In this document: positions 22,635-28,903 of the stretch, one piece after another
Layout of the letters: the number at the start of each line of letters is the position of its first letter
Numbering within the stretch: position 1 is the stretch's first letter
Source: JAWLHA01 sp041690535
Lineage (GTDB): Bacteria > Pseudomonadota > Gammaproteobacteria > Thiohalomonadales > Thiohalomonadaceae
Direction: 5' to 3'
NCBI GenBank assembly: GCA_041690535.1
Contig: JAWLHA010000055.1
Coordinates: 1-28,903 of the forward strand
Length of the DNA: 28,903 nt
The notes under the pieces: generated by a model
What the model saw: the letters and a program-made list of their open reading frames with translations, nothing else
Database searches by the model: none
What the model was told of the DNA's origin: nothing
Position numbers and translations under genes: made by a program

Positions 22635-22668
22635 GCTTCGCCGCCACCTTGAGCGGTGTCGACCGGCT

Positions 22669-22697
22669 CGAAGGAGGGCAAAATCCGCCCTCCTTCG
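22669..22697 (-). terminator. Possible terminator hairpin of the two-repeat secreted protein gene
   Basis: CGAAGGAGGGC (22669-22679) pairs perfectly with GCCCTCCTTCG (22687-22697) around a 7-nt loop, 11 bp after the stop codon. There is no T-run on the minus strand, so termination is likely but not classical. Confidence 0.5.
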
Positions 22698-22708
22698 GTG
22701 CAGGTTCC

Positions 22709-23275
22709 TCAGGATGATTTCTTCAAGGAGAGAGCGACGGCTTCGGTATAGGTCACGAGAATCTGATCGCCCTCATTCAGCCGGTCCAGGTTCACGTCGG
22801 AGTCGGCCGTAAGGACCATCGTTTTTCCTTTGGGGCCCCGGACCGTCACCTCGCGCTTTTCCGTGTCGATGTTTTCGATGGTGGCGGCCAACTGAAGTGT
22901 GGCCGCCTTAACAGCTGCCGGTCTCTCTCCGGCTGGTGCCACCTCCGAAAACTGGGCAAACTCGGAGGCAGGGGCCGGTTCATTGCTCAAGCGCAATGCT
23001 ACCGACTGAAGGTACTCCACGGAGACCTCGTCACCTTTGCTGATCTGATCGAAGTTCTCAACTCTGTCACCGACCTTCACGTCGAAAACCCGACCCTCTG
23101 GTCCCTTGAGGGTAAGAATGCGATTGTCCTTGTCGATATCCTCCACGGTAGCAGTGGCCTGGGTCACGGCAACGACTACCGATCCGTTCTTCTGCTGCGC
23201 ACTGACGTTCGCTGGGAATGCAGAGGCCATGACAAAAGCAAGCACAACTGTCGAGACAATGGAAGGCATGCCCAT
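22709..23275 (-). CDS. Secreted protein with two tandem internal repeats
   Basis: A 188-residue protein with a signal peptide (residues 1-26, probable cleavage after NVSA) and a periplasmic location. The mature part holds two homologous units of about 57 residues: 41-97 (TATVEDIDKDNRILTLKGPE..., ending EYLQSVALRLS) and 131-186 (ATIENIDTEKREVTVRGPKG..., ending TYTEAVALSLK). An Ala/Pro-rich linker joins them. Each unit looks like a small beta-barrel: a V-x-x-I-D start, a GP-G turn and a K/NEGD turn. I do not recognise a named family. AGGAGG lies about 6 nt before the ATG. Confidence 0.82.
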   Translation of the reverse strand: MGMPSIVSTVVLAFVMASAFPANVSAQQKNGSVVVAVTQATATVEDIDKDNRILTLKGPEGRVFDVKVGDRVENFDQISKGDEVSVEYLQSVALRLSNEPAPASEFAQFSEVAPAGERPAAVKAATLQLAATIENIDTEKREVTVRGPKGKTMVLTADSDVNLDRLNEGDQILVTYTEAVALSLKKSS

Positions 23276-23320
23276 TTGAACCTCCTGTTCGTAAATTGGA
23301 CGTTGGCGACTTCACTGGAG

Positions 23321-23326
23321 AGTATA
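23321..23326 (-). promoter_or_regulatory. Possible -10 box (TATACT) for the two-repeat protein gene
   Basis: On the minus strand CTATACT lies about 46 nt upstream of the ATG, within the usual 5'-leader range. It matches the extended -10 favoured by RpoS, and no good -35 box is present. Stress-phase expression would fit but is a guess. Confidence 0.3.
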
Positions 23327-23482
23327 GGGTCAAACTCTTAGCAACCCGGCCACGAAGCCACGGGGGTCCGTCTTTCCAACTCAACGCGAAGGCAATGAGG
23401 GGCTGCCCTTGTTGCTGACTGTCCATTTTTCACCTGCTAGCCTCATTTCTAGCCGGACGACTTCGAGCGGAGGAACGCAGGC

Positions 23483-23704
23483 GTGGCAAGGACCGAAAAA
23501 GGGATGGCAAACGAGTTGCTGCCGCTCTGGCAGCGATTGCTGTTGACGATTATCGGCATGCTGCTGGTCAGTTATCTCGTGGGATGGGTCTGGCAGACTC
23601 TGCTCAATTTCACCATTCCCAGCTACGTTTCGGGCATCGTTGGCGGATTGACCGCCCTTCCGATCTGGGAGGGTCTGAAGCGAGTTCGCCCGAAGAGCCG
23701 GTGA
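23483..23704 (+). CDS. 73-residue single/double-pass membrane protein, unknown
   Basis: A small ORF starting with GTG behind GGAGGAACGCAGGC. The protein MARTEKGMANELLPLWQRLL has one long hydrophobic helix (about 18-43) and a weaker one near 46-60 (YVSGIVGGLTALPIW), and ends with a basic tail (KRVRPKSR). I recognise no family. It is isolated, divergent from the two-repeat protein gene, and converges with the beta-barrel gene. The good ribosome binding site and membrane-protein character support it being real. Confidence 0.6.
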   Translation: MARTEKGMANELLPLWQRLLLTIIGMLLVSYLVGWVWQTLLNFTIPSYVSGIVGGLTALPIWEGLKRVRPKSR

Positions 23705-23802
23705 TCCGGATCACGACGCTACAACCGTGCTCGGAGGGCTGCCGTCTAGCCTCCTTGCCCGAACACCCGTTGCAAATCGCTAGGCAGGGGATACACGCCG
23801 CC

Positions 23803-24603
23803 TCAATAGTGGAGCCCTATGTACAACTGCCCCCCCCGATAGAGATCATTCACCGAGCCCCGGTAGTCGGTCTCGTCCACATTGGCGTTAATGGCCAGTC
23901 GGTCGAGGCTCGCGCCGAACGAGACATGTCGCCAGGGGCGACACTCGAGCGATAGTTGTATATCGTCCAGAGATCCCCGGAGCTTATCCTGAAATTCGAT
24001 ATAGAAGGTTTCGACATCAAAGAGAAGATGCCAACGGGGATTGATGGTGTAGTCCATGCGAAAACCGAATACCGGAAGCGGCTGACTGACGGATTTGGTT
24101 TCCACGAGGGTTCTTCTCGGATTACTCAACCTGAAATCGTAGCTCATCACCTGGGCGCCAATGGAAGCCGCCAATTCCACCTTCTCCACATGGTAGAAGG
24201 ACCATGTGTAAAGGAGTTTCGCCACCTCGGTGTCGATGGAGCTGTCGACACCGACATCCACTGGGAAGGTGGTGTCCCCGAAGGTGATTTCCCGGCTCGT
24301 GCGCCTGCTGCCGTCCCGCTCCACCCTGTACCAGCCGAAGTCGACACGGTGCCGGGGATTGAACCGGTAATACCCCCGAATGAGGGGCCCGGTGACGCTA
24401 TCTTCGCCGTCCAGATCGCTTTCGAAGTTGATGCTTGTCCCCAGGAGACCAGTCCCCGACCTTGCCGAGAACTCGGTATCGCTGTCGTGGAGGTAGAAAG
24501 CCCCGAGCTTCAACGCAAACCTGTCCGGCAGCTCCTCTCCCTGCGCCCACACCGCCGCAGGCCAAACCACCGCCACAGCAATTCCTGCGCTTCTCCATCT
24601 CAT
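23803..24603 (-). CDS. Putative outer-membrane beta-barrel protein
   Basis: A 266-residue protein with a signal peptide (residues 1-20, cleavage after VWA) and alternating polar and hydrophobic beta strands throughout: RFALKLGAFYLH, RGYYRFNPRHRVDFGWYRV, LLYTWSFYHVEKVELAASIG, FGFRMDYTINPRWHLLFDVE and QLYIGLHY. It ends in an aromatic residue (Y), the usual signal for outer-membrane insertion. It resembles the OmpW/OmpA-like small barrels in general layout, but I cannot assign a family. GGAGG is 5 nt before the ATG. The surface-antigen-like gene lies upstream in the same direction, 46 bp away, so the two are probably co-transcribed. Confidence 0.75.
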   Translation of the reverse strand: MRWRSAGIAVAVVWPAAVWAQGEELPDRFALKLGAFYLHDSDTEFSARSGTGLLGTSINFESDLDGEDSVTGPLIRGYYRFNPRHRVDFGWYRVERDGSRRTSREITFGDTTFPVDVGVDSSIDTEVAKLLYTWSFYHVEKVELAASIGAQVMSYDFRLSNPRRTLVETKSVSQPLPVFGFRMDYTINPRWHLLFDVETFYIEFQDKLRGSLDDIQLSLECRPWRHVSFGASLDRLAINANVDETDYRGSVNDLYRGGQLYIGLHY

Positions 24604-24649
24604 CGTCGCCTCCGTTCGAACGTTGTTGTGCAGCAGGGGTTAGGGATGA

Positions 24650-25018
24650 CTACCCGGGTGAAACGCTTTTCCATATGCCATCCGGGTTCCTGCAAAACCA
24701 GAAACGGGCACTTCCGCTTCGACCTTCGGCGCGGTTGATGATGTCCAACAGACGGCACTCCCGTTGGTCACGCCGTTCCGTGTTCAGGGGAGTCACACTT
24801 CCGGAAGCGCCTGTATTTGGGTTTTCCCAGGGAATGGACGAGCCATCGGGGCGGCTCTCCAACGCCTCGGTGACGGCGGCTTCGAAGATCGACAGGTCTT
24901 CATCGCTGAAACGACTCAGGGGGGTGTCGCTCAGCAGCCCCGACCAACCTTGGGCATGCACAAGGTCCATAGCCGCAATACTGGCGAGGACAATCAGAAA
25001 CGCTGCGTGGCTTCTCAT
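24650..25018 (-). CDS. Small exported protein resembling surface-antigen (17 kDa-type) C-terminal domains
   Basis: A 122-residue protein with a signal peptide (MRSHAAFLIVLASIAAMDLVHA). The mature part has LSRFSDEDLSIFEAAVTEALES, WENPNTGASGSVTP, then ECRLLDIINRAEGRSGSARFWFCRNPDGIWKSV. The W-x-NP-x-TG-x-x-G-x-VTP and CR-x-PDG-x-W pattern is that of the 17-kDa surface antigen domain. The two cysteines could form a disulphide. The ATG at 25018 has AAGGAG 6 nt upstream; longer in-frame starts lack a binding site. It precedes the beta-barrel gene. Confidence 0.68.
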   Translation of the reverse strand: MRSHAAFLIVLASIAAMDLVHAQGWSGLLSDTPLSRFSDEDLSIFEAAVTEALESRPDGSSIPWENPNTGASGSVTPLNTERRDQRECRLLDIINRAEGRSGSARFWFCRNPDGIWKSVSPG

Positions 25019-25431
25019 GCCAGCTCCTTGCGCCATGGGACGACTGACTGGAATCCACGAGAGTCTAGAACACGCTCGCAAGTACTCCATCGGGCCGCTC
25101 GGTTCGGTGCGGTGGTGAGGAACCGATGTGTCGCCTGTGTTTAATGGAGTAGCTTCGTACGAAATGAGCATTTCGAGGGCGCACGTGCCCCATTCGGAAC
25201 ACTTGTTTGCGGCAGGCAGTGCGCCTTCTGGAAAGGAGGGGACACCAGATTCCCGCTACCCACTCCGGGCAACCGATTTCCACCAGGAACCTTCGATGTC
25301 GGCCCGCTGCGGCCGGCCAGGCACATACCTGCGCGGCTCATGCCCAAGTGAAGAAAATCAACTCGAGGATGGGTGGATGCGCTCCGCTTATCCACCCTCT
25401 CACGGCTGGCTATCAGATTCTGTTTGGTGCT
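25019..25431. other. 413-bp intergenic region with one degenerate repeat
   Basis: Apart from the repeat at 25371-25397 I see no gene or clear promoter. GGTGCTCTA recurs near 25427, as it does in the 77-116 palindrome and near 6370. Confidence 0.4.
25371..25397. repeat. GGTGGAT palindromic repeat, variant copy
   Basis: GGGTGGATGCGC followed by TCCGCTTATCCACCC matches the 28850-28876 copy except for one changed base in the centre (TCC for TGC). It lies downstream of ackA. Confidence 0.75.
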
Positions 25432-26622
25432 CTACCCACCTTTCGCCCACGCCCGGGTGTGACGTGCGATCATCAGCTCTTCATTGGTGGGTATGACCCA
25501 CGCCGACACGGGACTGTCCGGCATCGAGATTCGAGGACCACCGCCCCCATTGGCTTCGGCGTCGAGTCGCACACCGAGCCAGCCACAGCCCCCGAGAACG
25601 CGCGCACGGATCTCTGCGGAGTGCTCGCCGATGCCGGCCGTGAACACCAGCCCGTCCACGCCGCCGAGCACCGCAGCAAGCGCGCCGATCTGTTTTGTGA
25701 CTTGATGGACGAAGTAGTCGATTGCCAACCGCGCCCGCGGCTCTTGGCTGTCCAGGAGCACCCGCATGTCATTGCTGATCCCCGACAACCCGAGGAGGCC
25801 CGACTGATGGTAAAGGAGCGTTTCCAGTTCATCGGCTGAAATGCCGTACTCGCGCAGGAGGTGGAGCAATACCCCCGGATCGAGCGCGCCCGGACGGGTT
25901 CCCATGGGAATGCCATCCAGGGGCGAGAATCCCATGGTGGAATCCACGCTCTTTCCCGCGTGGATCGCACACAGGCTGGCCCCGCTTCCGAGGTGAGCCA
26001 CGATGACCCTCCTGTCGGCGATCTCCGGCGCGATCCGCGGCAGGGCCGAAGCAACGTACTCGTAGGAGAGGCCGTGAAACCCATAACGCCTTACCCCGCC
26101 CGTGTAGTAATCCCAGGGCAGGGCATAGAGATCCGCAAGCTGTGAGTGGCCGCGGTGAAACGCCGTGTCAAAGCAGGCCACCTGTGGTGTCTGCGGCTGC
26201 ATCTGCTGCACCGCACGAATCGCCGCCAGGTTATGGGGCTGGTGCAAGGGCGCAAGCGGTACCAACTGCTCAAGGGCTGACAGCACCTCCGCATCGACCA
26301 ACACCGGCTCGGAGAAGTGGGTGCCGCCGTGCACCACTCGATGCCCCACCACACGCAGTGGCTCGCCCTGAAGGCGATCGCGCAGCCAGGCACTGGTCAG
26401 CCCAATGGCACCCTCCACGCCTCCGGCTTCCGCAGCCGTGAAGTCACGCTCCTCCACCACAGCGCCCGTGGCGTCTTTCACGCGCAAATGGGGCTGGCTC
26501 CCCAGGCCGCCGAACTGCCCCCTTAGCACGAGCTGCAGCTGTTCGGGCTCCGCCATGCGGAAGATGGAGAACTTGAGGCTCGAGGAACCGGCGTTCACCA
26601 CCAGGATGGAACCACTGTTCAT
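25432..26622 (-). CDS. ackA: Acetate kinase
   Basis: Interconverts acetate plus ATP with acetyl phosphate plus ADP in the cytoplasm. The 396-residue length is normal. Conserved blocks are NAGSSSLKFSIF (10-21), HRVVHGGTHF, CFDTAFHRG, YGFHGLSYEYV, HLGSGASLCAI, MGFSPLDGIPMGTRPGALDPG and FTAGIGEHSAEIRARV. The ATG at 26622 follows GGGAGAGG; an upstream in-frame start at 26676 is unlikely. No phosphotransacetylase or phosphoketolase gene is in the window, so the acetyl-phosphate partner enzyme must be elsewhere. Confidence 0.96.
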   Translation of the reverse strand: MNSGSILVVNAGSSSLKFSIFRMAEPEQLQLVLRGQFGGLGSQPHLRVKDATGAVVEERDFTAAEAGGVEGAIGLTSAWLRDRLQGEPLRVVGHRVVHGGTHFSEPVLVDAEVLSALEQLVPLAPLHQPHNLAAIRAVQQMQPQTPQVACFDTAFHRGHSQLADLYALPWDYYTGGVRRYGFHGLSYEYVASALPRIAPEIADRRVIVAHLGSGASLCAIHAGKSVDSTMGFSPLDGIPMGTRPGALDPGVLLHLLREYGISADELETLLYHQSGLLGLSGISNDMRVLLDSQEPRARLAIDYFVHQVTKQIGALAAVLGGVDGLVFTAGIGEHSAEIRARVLGGCGWLGVRLDAEANGGGGPRISMPDSPVSAWVIPTNEELMIARHTRAWAKGG

Positions 26623-26722
26623 AGCCTCTCCCGGCCTTGCTCCTCCGGCCACTTCCCGGCCCGCTGAACATAGCACTGTGCAGGAGTACTAGCCCGAGCC
26701 GAATCCGGTGTGCCTGGTAGGT

Positions 26723-26749
26723 AGGGTGGATAAGCGCAGCGCATCCACC
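26723..26749. repeat. GGTGGAT palindromic repeat, single copy
   Basis: AGGGTGGATAAGCGC continues with AGCGCATCCACC. The 27 bp are identical to 28808-28834. It lies upstream of ackA. Confidence 0.8.
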
Positions 26750-26885
26750 ACCGAGCAGGAGGCGCGAGATTCGAGGGTATGAACTCGCTTCCCCTCGTGA
26801 GTAAATTGATTTGCAGGAGTGTATGCATGGCGCCACTCTCCTCGAATCACGTGTCTCGATACTCGTATCCGCTGTTTGTTTTTCC

Positions 26886-27060
26886 GTAACTACTCGCCCC
26901 CCTAAACCGTCATTCCCGCGAAGGCGGGAATCCAGGAAAGGGACAAGTGAACGAGTGGTGTCCTCCATTTGCGAGGGAGGATTAAACAGTCTTTCGCCTT
27001 TTATGCCTTGACCAGACTGGATTCCCGCCTTCGCGGGAATGACAGGGGGCGAGTAGTTAC
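26886..27060. mobile_element. MITE-like element, copy 2 (175 bp) with 8-bp target duplication
   Basis: Perfect 16-bp ends (GTAACTACTCGCCCCC and its reverse complement) are flanked by GTTTTTCC on both sides (26878-26885 and 27061-27068). dRS3-like palindromes occupy 26912-26931 and 27021-27040, so each arm is two nested inverted repeats. The 80-90 bp core between them is unrelated by eye to that of copy 1. No transposase is encoded. It sits between ackA and glcE. Confidence 0.87.
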
Positions 27061-27068
27061 GTTTTTCC

Positions 27069-27311
27069 GTTGATCTGCTCGATGCTCCCCAGGCCCAGGG
27101 GCTCGACTATGGTTAAAAGAGAACCTCTGCGACAGGTCGGGTTGCGCCTGCCGGTAACAAGGAAGATGCCGCTGTGCAGTTTCCCACTCCGGGCGATTCC
27201 ATCCCACCAAGGCGCGGGGCTGCTGCCCCGCACGGCGAAGGAGGTACAGCGGATCACACAATGCTGCGATGTGGCCCCGTCTACCCCGTCAACCGAAGCG
27301 GCTTTTGAAAC
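27069..27311. other. Region upstream of glcE
   Basis: There is no gene here and no visible trace of glcD. I see no clear promoter, and the glcE start has no good ribosome binding site. Confidence 0.4.
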
Positions 27312-28370
27312 ATGGACCAGGACATCACCGAAGCACTGGCCGAACAGGTGCGCGAGGCGGCCGCCCGGCGCATCCCGCTGGCCATTGAGGGGGGAGCTAC
27401 CAAGGCGTTCCTCGGCCGTCGGCCGCGGGGGCACATCCTGGAGGTCTCCGGCCATAGCGGGGTGGTGAATTACGACCCGCGCGAGCTGGTGATCACCGCC
27501 CGCGCCGGAACACCCTTGCTGGAGGTGGAGGCTGCCCTCGCGCGTGGGGGACAGATGCTGGCCTTCGAGCCGCCCCACTTCGGCGCCGGGGCCACCCTGG
27601 GCGGAACCATCGCCTGCGCGCTGTCCGGGCCGCGCCGCCCGTTTGCAGGGGCCGCTCGGGACTTCGTGCTGGGCACCCGGGTGTTGTCGGGCACGGGGGA
27701 AGTGCTTCGCTTCGGCGGGGAGGTGATGAAGAATGTGGCGGGGTATGATCTCTCACGCCTGATGACCGGCGCGTTGGGCACCCTGGGGGTGCTGCTGGAG
27801 ATCAGCCTCAAGGTACTCCCCCGTCCCGCCGAAGAGATCACGGTGGCCCATGAATGCACACTCCAGGAGGCGAGCCAGCGGCTGCAACAGTGGCTCGCCC
27901 GGCCCCTGCCCATCTCGGCAGCCTGCCACGATGGCGAACGCCTGTATATCCGCCTCTCCGGCTCCACTGCCGGGGTGGCTGCCGCCCGAACCCGACTCGG
28001 GGGAGATGAAAACGCGGCGGGGGATTTCTGGGAGCGGCTCCGGGAGCATACCCTCGAGTTTTTCAGTCAGGCCCCACCGCTGTGGCGGCTCTCGCTCCCC
28101 ATGCACGCCGATGTGCCGGCGCTGCCCGGGGAGCAGTTGGTCGACTGGGGCGGTGCCCAGCGCTGGCTGATGAGCGATGTCGATGCCATCACCATCCGCG
28201 CCCTGGCGCAGCAGGTGGGGGGGCATGCCACCCTGTTTCGGGGTGGCGACCGGGAGGGCGAGGTGTTCCATCCCCTGGCCCCGCCCCTGTTCGCGTTGCA
28301 CCAACGGCTGAAGCGCGCCCTCGATCCCGAGGGTATTCTCAATCCCGGTCGCCTCTATCCTTCCCTGTGA
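27312..28370 (+). CDS. glcE: Glycolate oxidase FAD-binding subunit GlcE
   Basis: A subunit of the membrane-associated glycolate oxidase (GlcDEF), which oxidises glycolate to glyoxylate. The 352 residues match the usual GlcE length of about 350. The FAD-binding type-4 domain shows EGGATKAFLG (26-35), LVITARAGTPLLEVEAAL, LGGTIACALSGPRRPFAGAARDFVLG (97-121) and the MKNVAGYDLSRLMTGALGTLG block (139-159). The C-terminus ends LKRALDPEGILNPGRLYPS. An in-frame TGA at 27306-27308 makes 27312 the first possible ATG. glcD and glcF are not beside it, which is unusual. Confidence 0.93.
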   Translation: MDQDITEALAEQVREAAARRIPLAIEGGATKAFLGRRPRGHILEVSGHSGVVNYDPRELVITARAGTPLLEVEAALARGGQMLAFEPPHFGAGATLGGTIACALSGPRRPFAGAARDFVLGTRVLSGTGEVLRFGGEVMKNVAGYDLSRLMTGALGTLGVLLEISLKVLPRPAEEITVAHECTLQEASQRLQQWLARPLPISAACHDGERLYIRLSGSTAGVAAARTRLGGDENAAGDFWERLREHTLEFFSQAPPLWRLSLPMHADVPALPGEQLVDWGGAQRWLMSDVDAITIRALAQQVGGHATLFRGGDREGEVFHPLAPPLFALHQRLKRALDPEGILNPGRLYPSL

Positions 28371-28374
28371 GCGC

Positions 28375-28405
28375 AAAAGCGGGCGCCGCACATGCGTGCG
28401 CCCGC
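28375..28405 (-). terminator. Rho-independent terminator of the cold-shock gene
   Basis: On the minus strand GCGGGCGC (28405-28398) pairs with GCGCCCGC (28386-28379) and is followed by TTTT. It starts 6 bp after the csp stop codon and lies in the 40-bp gap between the converging glcE and csp genes. Confidence 0.7.
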
Positions 28406-28410
28406 AACAC

Positions 28411-28614
28411 TCACATGGGCGAGACGTTTGCAGCCGCGGGTCCCTTGGGTGTCTTCTGCACTTCGAACTGCACTTTCTGCCCTTCGGCGAGACTCTTGAA
28501 ACCGCTTCCCTGGATCGCCGAGTGGTGCACGAATACATCCTTGCTGCCGTCGTCCGGCGTGATGAATCCGTAGCCTTTCTCGCTATTGAACCACTTCACC
28601 GTTCCTGTGATCAC
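28411..28614 (-). CDS. Cold-shock protein, CspA family
   Basis: A 67-residue single-stranded nucleic-acid-binding protein of the usual Csp length. It contains TGTVKWFNSEKGYGFITPDDG (RNP1: KGYGFI) and DVFVHHSAI (RNP2: VFVHH), and the C-terminal GQKVQFEVQKTPKGPAAANV. It would act as an RNA chaperone or antiterminator. The start is GTG at 28614; no in-frame ATG is available upstream. Whether it is cold-induced cannot be told. Confidence 0.94.
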   Translation of the reverse strand: MITGTVKWFNSEKGYGFITPDDGSKDVFVHHSAIQGSGFKSLAEGQKVQFEVQKTPKGPAAANVSPM

Positions 28615-28807
28615 GGCAGTCGATACCCCATCTGATGTTGATGTAGAAAAACCTTAGCACCACTGCCCGCAGAAGCGAGCATTCGGTTCAGCTTCCAAAG
28701 GACTCAGATGAACTCAGAGGCGCCCGCACCTGTGGCCACCAGCTGCAGTTCAATTCGATGCGCTTTCCAACTGCAAAGCGACAGGGACAGGTATGAGAGG
28801 GTGGGAG

Positions 28808-28876
28808 AGGGTGGATAAGCGCAGCGCATCCACCAATTCGACGCCGCACGGTGGATGCGCTGCGCTTATCCACCCT
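28808..28876. repeat. Pair of inverted GGTGGAT palindromic repeats
   Basis: The 27-bp arms 28808-28834 and 28850-28876 are exact reverse complements, 15 bp apart. Each arm contains the imperfectly palindromic GGTGGATAAGCGC/GCGCATCCACC unit. The whole can form one long hairpin or two small ones. It lies upstream of the cold-shock gene. Confidence 0.85.
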
Positions 28877-28895
28877 ACGCCGATGTTGTTACGAC

Positions 28896-28903
28896 GTAAC
28901 TAC
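28896..28903. repeat. Possible left end of a third MITE copy, cut by the window edge
   Basis: The final eight bases (GTAACTAC) equal the terminus of the elements at 22410 and 26886. Eight bases alone could be chance. Confidence 0.3.

Noticed and set aside
28688..28873. 61-codon ORF at the right edge (minus strand)
   Set aside because: It consists largely of the palindromic repeat and lacks a ribosome binding site.

Overview
The window is GC-rich chromosomal DNA that looks like a gammaproteobacterium. The evidence is an OmpR/EnvZ-type two-component pair next to a Spy/CpxP-like gene, a GlcE subunit, HdeD, DUF202 and DUF2254 membrane proteins, a beta-barrel protein and several families of palindromic intergenic repeats. 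I could not fix the genus. I saw no rRNA, tRNA, CRISPR array, phage module or transposase gene.

Layout. 152-1339 (-) encodes a short, archaeal/actinobacterial-type inositol-3-phosphate synthase. 1634-2083 (-) is a Spy/CpxP-like periplasmic protein, divergent from a response regulator and histidine kinase (2254-4355, +). Three TGTAAC/GTTACA hexamers lie in the shared promoter region. A putative DUF2459-like lipoprotein (4600-5250, +) converges with a Zn-type CDF exporter (5268-6203, -). 6534-9932 (+) is a tight three-gene unit: GH15 glucoamylase/trehalase-like enzyme, small membrane protein, and an SDR oxidoreductase with a C-terminal membrane anchor.

10073-17820 (+) is a sulfatase island. 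It has a radical-SAM sulfatase-maturating enzyme behind a good sigma70-like promoter, two tandem 780-residue Cys-type sulfatases, and a third 493-residue Cys-type sulfatase. None of the sulfatases has a visible signal peptide, so the set may act in the cytoplasm. 17977-19947 (+) is a run of four small membrane proteins (unknown, HdeD, DUF1622-like, DUF202/YidH-like), followed by divergent DUF2254 (-) and bestrophin-like/DUF4239 (+) genes.

22709-25018 holds a secreted protein made of two internal repeats, a 73-residue membrane protein, an outer-membrane beta-barrel candidate and a surface-antigen-like small secreted protein. The last part carries acetate kinase (-), a lone glcE (+) and a cold-shock protein (-).

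The clearest non-gene signal is a family of small MITE-like elements. Two copies (22410-22634 and 26886-27060) share ends GTAACTACTCGCCCCC, nested dRS3-like palindromes and exact 8-bp target duplications (GCTTCGCC and GTTTTTCC), but have different cores. The first landed in the last codons of the DUF4239 gene and now supplies its stop codon. The last 8 bases of the window repeat the same terminus. A second palindromic repeat (GGTGGATAAGCGC..., 25 bp) recurs in several intergenic gaps.
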